A stretch of 9,328 bases of DNA from SFTH01 sp963643985 (GTDB taxonomy: Bacteria > Bacillota > Clostridia > Christensenellales > Aristaeellaceae), in NCBI GenBank assembly GCA_963643985.1, contig CAVINP010000080.1:1-9328 (forward strand), given 5' to 3'. The notes beneath the pieces are model-generated. The model ran no database searches, was not told the DNA's origin, and saw nothing but the letters and a program-made list of their open reading frames with translations. Of this stretch, positions 6,083 to 9,328 are shown piece after piece; within the stretch, counting starts at the first letter, position 1, and each line of letters starts with the position of its first letter. The translations under genes were made by a program, and so were the position numbers.

Positions 6083-7955
6083 AAACGCTGCGAAAATAAT
6101 CGTATCGGCGCTTGTCCTGCTGCTGGCTGTGGCGTGTGCCGTCACGGGCTTCATCGGCATGAATATGCGCTCTGGCGAAAAAGGTCAGACGTATCTGAGA
6201 GATATGCGCACGCGTGCGGTGCTGCTGGCTACGGGCGAGGGGGCGATTGAGTCCTATGTCAACATTGCCAAGGAGGCAGCGCGTGAAGAAGCCAAAGCCG
6301 CCGGCGGCAGCATGTCCGAAATCCGCAATGCAGTGTCCAAGGCCGAGGAGGACGCACGTGCCAATTCCAGCGCCAGCATGATCGATTTCGCCACTGCGGA
6401 TACGACGGCTGTCGATACGGCGCTGACGGATCTTGAAGCGGCGCTGGATGCCTATTATGCAGAGGAAGCCTCCGCACAGGCAGCCTATGTTGCCGAGATG
6501 CAAGCGGAAGGCAACGTCATCGAAGAGGAAGTCGAGACCGAGGCGGATGCCATGAGTGAGGCTGACCTCGAGGCGGCACTGACGGAAGAAGAAGAGACCG
6601 TCGACATGTCCGGCTTCGTTGCTACGGCTGAAATGGAAAGCCTGATGGCTGTTGCTGATGAAAAGTACATTCCTGTGGGAGAGGCGCTCACAGGTCTCTA
6701 CAGTGCACTCGATCAGGAAGCGCTGACCACGCTTCAGTCTACAATCTATGATATCGTGGCGCAGCCCGATGATGACTATGCATCCCGATTTGATCGCTAT
6801 GCACAGGCGGGCGGTTTGGCCGGCGTGAGCGACAAGACATCTGCAAGGATTGCACGCTATGGCGATGACCTGATCTACATCGGCATAGGGCTTGTATTCC
6901 TGGCACTGGTCATAGCCTTCTATCGTTCAATCGTTAAAGCGTTGGGCGTGCCGCGCATGATTATCGGCATGTTCTTCATACTGCTCTGCGTGGTGGCGCT
7001 GCTCTGCGATCTGTCTCTGACGGGTCTGATGAGCAATACACTGGTGCGCATGGGCATGAACTCCATATTGGTTTTGGCGATGGTGCCGGGCATTCAGAGC
7101 GGCATCGGCCTGAACCTGGGCCTGCCCATCGGCATCGTCGGCGGTCTGATCGGCGGCCTGATGGCGATCGAATACAAGATCAGCGGCTGGTGGGGTTTCC
7201 TGTTTGCCTGCGCAGTCGGCATTGTGATTGCTGCCGTGTGCGGCTGGCTCTACGGCATCATGCTCAATCGCCTCAAGGGCAGCGAGATGTCAGTCACCAC
7301 CTATGTGGGCTTCTCGATTGTTTCTCTGATGTGCATTGCCTGGCTGCTGCTGCCGTTTAAGTCTCTGGAACTGAGATGGCCGCTCGGCACGGGTCTGCGC
7401 AACACCATTTCGATGAAGTCCAGCTTCAGTCATATACTCGATGATTTCCTGGCGTTCAAGATCGGTTCGCTGGAAATCCCGACGGGTCTGTTGCTGTTTA
7501 TGCTGCTGTGCTGCTTCCTGATGTGGCTGTTCATGCGCTCCAAGACCGGCGTGGCCATGCGGGCCGTCGGCTGCAACCAGCGCTTTGCGGAAGCCACCGG
7601 CACGAGCGTCAACAGGATGCGCATCATTGGCACCATGCTGTCCACCATGCTGGGCGCAGTCGGCATACTGGTCTATTCCCAAAGCTACGGCTTTATGCAG
7701 CTCTACACCGCACCGCGTCAGATGGGCTTTGTGGCAGCATCTGCCATACTGATCGGCGGCGCAAGCACGAGCCGCTGCAAAATCAGCCACGTGCTGATCG
7801 GTACCTTCCTGTTCCAGGGCGTATTGACGCTGGGCATGCCCGTGGCCAACGCGCTGGTACCGCAGTCCACGATTTCCGAAACGATGCGCATACTGATTTC
7901 CAACGGCATCATCCTCTATGCGCTGACCAAGTCTGGAGGTGAGTCTCGTGCGTAA
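6075..7955 (+). CDS. ABC transporter permease 1 with a large N-terminal external domain
   Basis: 626 residues, far longer than the usual 330-360 of this permease family. Residues 7-28 are a first membrane helix, 29-265 a hydrophilic Ala/Glu-rich domain with probable long helices, and 266-284 a second membrane helix followed by a positively charged turn (YRSIVKALGVPR). The conserved permease core then runs from about 292 to 619 with roughly nine or ten more membrane segments. The cytoplasmic coupling loop GVAMRAVGCNQRFAEATG (492-509) and the segment LIGGAS (559-564) mark it as CUT2/BMP type. The positive-inside rule puts 29-265 outside the cell. Residues 96-196 have 28 Asp/Glu and no Lys, Arg or His. 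The ATG at 6075 has AAGGAGG (6059-6065) 9 bases upstream and overlaps the ATPase stop. The core is clearly paralogous to permease 2. The function of the extra domain is unknown. Confidence 0.9.
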   Translation: MRKNAAKIIVSALVLLLAVACAVTGFIGMNMRSGEKGQTYLRDMRTRAVLLATGEGAIESYVNIAKEAAREEAKAAGGSMSEIRNAVSKAEEDARANSSASMIDFATADTTAVDTALTDLEAALDAYYAEEASAQAAYVAEMQAEGNVIEEEVETEADAMSEADLEAALTEEEETVDMSGFVATAEMESLMAVADEKYIPVGEALTGLYSALDQEALTTLQSTIYDIVAQPDDDYASRFDRYAQAGGLAGVSDKTSARIARYGDDLIYIGIGLVFLALVIAFYRSIVKALGVPRMIIGMFFILLCVVALLCDLSLTGLMSNTLVRMGMNSILVLAMVPGIQSGIGLNLGLPIGIVGGLIGGLMAIEYKISGWWGFLFACAVGIVIAAVCGWLYGIMLNRLKGSEMSVTTYVGFSIVSLMCIAWLLLPFKSLELRWPLGTGLRNTISMKSSFSHILDDFLAFKIGSLEIPTGLLLFMLLCCFLMWLFMRSKTGVAMRAVGCNQRFAEATGTSVNRMRIIGTMLSTMLGAVGILVYSQSYGFMQLYTAPRQMGFVAASAILIGGASTSRCKISHVLIGTFLFQGVLTLGMPVANALVPQSTISETMRILISNGIILYALTKSGGESRA

Positions 7956-9195
7956 GGATCTTCGTTCTGTACTGCGGGACAATGCCGTCACGATACTGTT
8001 TGTCGTGCTGTGCATACTCTCAATTCTCTATTCCGGGCAGTCCCTGTCCTATGTGGCGCTCGAACTTTCGGGTCGCCTGACGCGCAATGCCTTCATCGTG
8101 CTGGCGCTGATCATACCGATCGTGGCCGGCATGGGTATCAACTTCGCCATCACCATCGGTGCCATGGCGGCGCAGATCGCGGCCCTCTGGGTCACCGAAT
8201 GGCAGATGCAGGGTTTGGGTGGTTTCCTGATCGCCGCATTGATGAGCATGCCGCTGGCAGCACTCTTTGGTTTTTTGATCGGCAAGCTGCTTAACAAGAT
8301 GAAGGGTCAGGAAATGATCGGCGGCATGATTCTGGGCTATTTTGCCAACGGCCTGTATCAGCTGCTCTTCCTGTTCATATTCGGCAACCTGATTCCGCTC
8401 AAGACGGACGGATTGGTCATCAAGGGCTCGACGGGCGTGGCCAACACGATTGAACTCAAGGGCATCAAGTCCGCACTGGACGGCATCTGGCGCCTGGACT
8501 TCGGCAATGCACTCTATATTTGTGCAGGTGTCGCCGCGGTGATCTGCGCATTGAGTCTGATACTCAAGAAAAAGAGTAAGTCCAAGCGCACGCTGGCGTG
8601 GCTGATCGGTATCGTCGCCGTTGTGGCACTGTATCAGATTCCTGCGATTAAGGCGATCTTTGCGACCGTGCGCGTGCCGATGGTGACGCTGATTGTCATT
8701 GCCCTGCTCTGCCTGTTCAATGTGGCCATCATGCGCACCCGTCTCGGCCAGCAGTTCCGTGCCGTCGGCCAGAACATGGTTGTCGCAAATGCATCGGGTA
8801 TCAATGTGGATCGCGTACGTGTGATCGCCATCATGATATCGACCGTGCTTGCTGCTTGGGGCCAGCTGATCTTCGTGCAGAATTTCGGCCTCTTCCAGAC
8901 CTACGGCGCACATGAGCAGGTCGGTCTGTACGCGGGCGCTGCCATACTGGTCGGCGGTGCATCCATCGTCCGCGCCACGAACGCGCAGGCGATACTGGGC
9001 TGCATCCTTTTCCATACGCTCTTTATCGTGGCACCGGCCGCGGGCAATACGCTCTTCGGCGATGCCGGTATCGGCGAGTACTTCCGAGTGTTTATCTCCT
9101 ACGGCGTTATCGCGCTGTCGCTGGTGCTGCACGGCCTGCGTGCCATGAAGGCCAAGAACCCCGGAAACGCACTGCGTCAGGCGGGAAAGAAATAA
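7948..9195 (+). CDS. ABC transporter permease 2
   Basis: 415 residues, integral membrane partner of permease 1. About 11-12 hydrophobic segments are visible, including 13-30, 46-81 (two), 89-113, 121-145, 186-206, 215-230, 242-262, 290-311, 324-340, 347-365 and 377-397. The coupling loop is GQQFRAVGQNMVVANASG (267-284) and LVGGAS (334-339) matches permease 1. Compared with permease 1 there is an insertion at about 188-240: two hydrophobic stretches separated by KKKSKSKR. The C-terminal tail is basic (KAKNPGNALRQAGKK). The GTG at 7948 is chosen because GGAGG (7935-7939) lies 8 bases upstream; the frame is open to 7939, but that codon overlaps the ribosome binding site. It overlaps the permease 1 stop by 8 bases, so the two are probably translationally coupled. 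It is the last gene of the operon. Confidence 0.92.
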   Translation: MRKDLRSVLRDNAVTILFVVLCILSILYSGQSLSYVALELSGRLTRNAFIVLALIIPIVAGMGINFAITIGAMAAQIAALWVTEWQMQGLGGFLIAALMSMPLAALFGFLIGKLLNKMKGQEMIGGMILGYFANGLYQLLFLFIFGNLIPLKTDGLVIKGSTGVANTIELKGIKSALDGIWRLDFGNALYICAGVAAVICALSLILKKKSKSKRTLAWLIGIVAVVALYQIPAIKAIFATVRVPMVTLIVIALLCLFNVAIMRTRLGQQFRAVGQNMVVANASGINVDRVRVIAIMISTVLAAWGQLIFVQNFGLFQTYGAHEQVGLYAGAAILVGGASIVRATNAQAILGCILFHTLFIVAPAAGNTLFGDAGIGEYFRVFISYGVIALSLVLHGLRAMKAKNPGNALRQAGKK

Positions 9196-9210
9196 GGAAG
9201 GCATACGATA

Positions 9211-9247
9211 TGTCGACAACTTCTTCGGAAGCTGTCGACATTTTTAT
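9211..9247 (+). terminator. intrinsic terminator of the ABC operon
   Basis: A 13-position stem (9211-9223 with 9228-9240, one A·C mismatch) is closed by a C-TTCG-G tetraloop, the especially stable UUCG type, and followed by TTTTT at 9241-9245. It begins 15 bases after the permease 2 stop. The outer arm TGTCGACA is itself palindromic. Confidence 0.93.
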
Positions 9248-9279
9248 GTCAAATAGGATATAAAAACGCGCTTAAGCTC

Positions 9280-9328
9280 ATGCCGCCCCTGCAAGGGGAG
9301 GTGGCTGCCGCAGCAGCCGGAGGGGTTC
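9280..9328. repeat. two-hairpin G+C-rich intergenic element, cut by the window edge
   Basis: CCCCT-GCA-AGGGG (9286-9298) and GGCTGC-CGCA-GCAGCC (9303-9318) are adjacent perfect hairpins, followed by GGAGGGGTTC at the edge. The layout (a CCCC/GGGG hairpin, GGTGGC, a variable hairpin, then GGAGGGGTT) resembles an interspersed palindromic repeat that I recall from many gut clostridial genomes. Only one copy is in the window, so repetition is not shown here. Confidence 0.5.

Noticed and set aside
1..9328. CRISPR arrays, tRNA or rRNA genes, insertion sequences, phage or toxin-antitoxin genes
   Set aside because: No spaced direct repeats, cloverleaf sequences, transposase motifs or related proteins were seen on either strand.

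Overview
The window comes from a bacterium, most likely a Bacillota (Firmicutes) of the class Clostridia. The signs are strong AGGAGG-type ribosome binding sites, near-consensus sigma-A promoters, moderately high G+C, a GAPDH of clostridial type and, at the right edge, a two-hairpin intergenic repeat that resembles elements I recall as common in gut clostridia. This placement is inferred from style, not from a marker gene. The substrate-binding protein has a cleavable signal peptide but no lipobox, which is less usual for a monoderm Firmicute.

Left part (1-2968, all on the minus strand): the first 180 codons of gap (glyceraldehyde-3-phosphate dehydrogenase, running off the left edge) with its own promoter; deoB (phosphopentomutase, GTG start); and an M19-family membrane-dipeptidase-like enzyme with a near-perfect promoter. 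These are housekeeping or catabolic genes and are complete except for gap.

Middle (2969-3182): a divergent promoter region. Its right half drives the plus-strand operon and holds an inverted repeat over the -35 box and a perfect 8-bp hairpin in the untranslated leader.

Right part (3183-9195, plus strand): a four-gene ABC transporter operon. It encodes a secreted periplasmic-binding-protein-like subunit that I match from memory to the uncharacterised DUF3798 family, a double-domain RbsA/NupO-type ATPase starting at TTG, and two paralogous permeases. A strong hairpin follows the binding-protein gene and probably lowers expression of the membrane genes relative to it. The last three genes overlap or sit tightly; both downstream junctions are 8-base overlaps of the form RTGCGTAA. 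A UUCG-capped terminator closes the operon.

The most interesting point is permease 1. It carries an N-terminal extension of about 290 residues, with a transmembrane helix, a roughly 237-residue external domain and another transmembrane helix, before the normal permease core. Within that domain 101 consecutive residues contain 28 acidic and no basic residues. Permease 2 lacks the extension but has a different insertion of about 53 residues with two predicted membrane helices. The binding protein is not lipid anchored, so the external domain is a plausible docking or sensing module. Substrate and mechanism cannot be read from the sequence.
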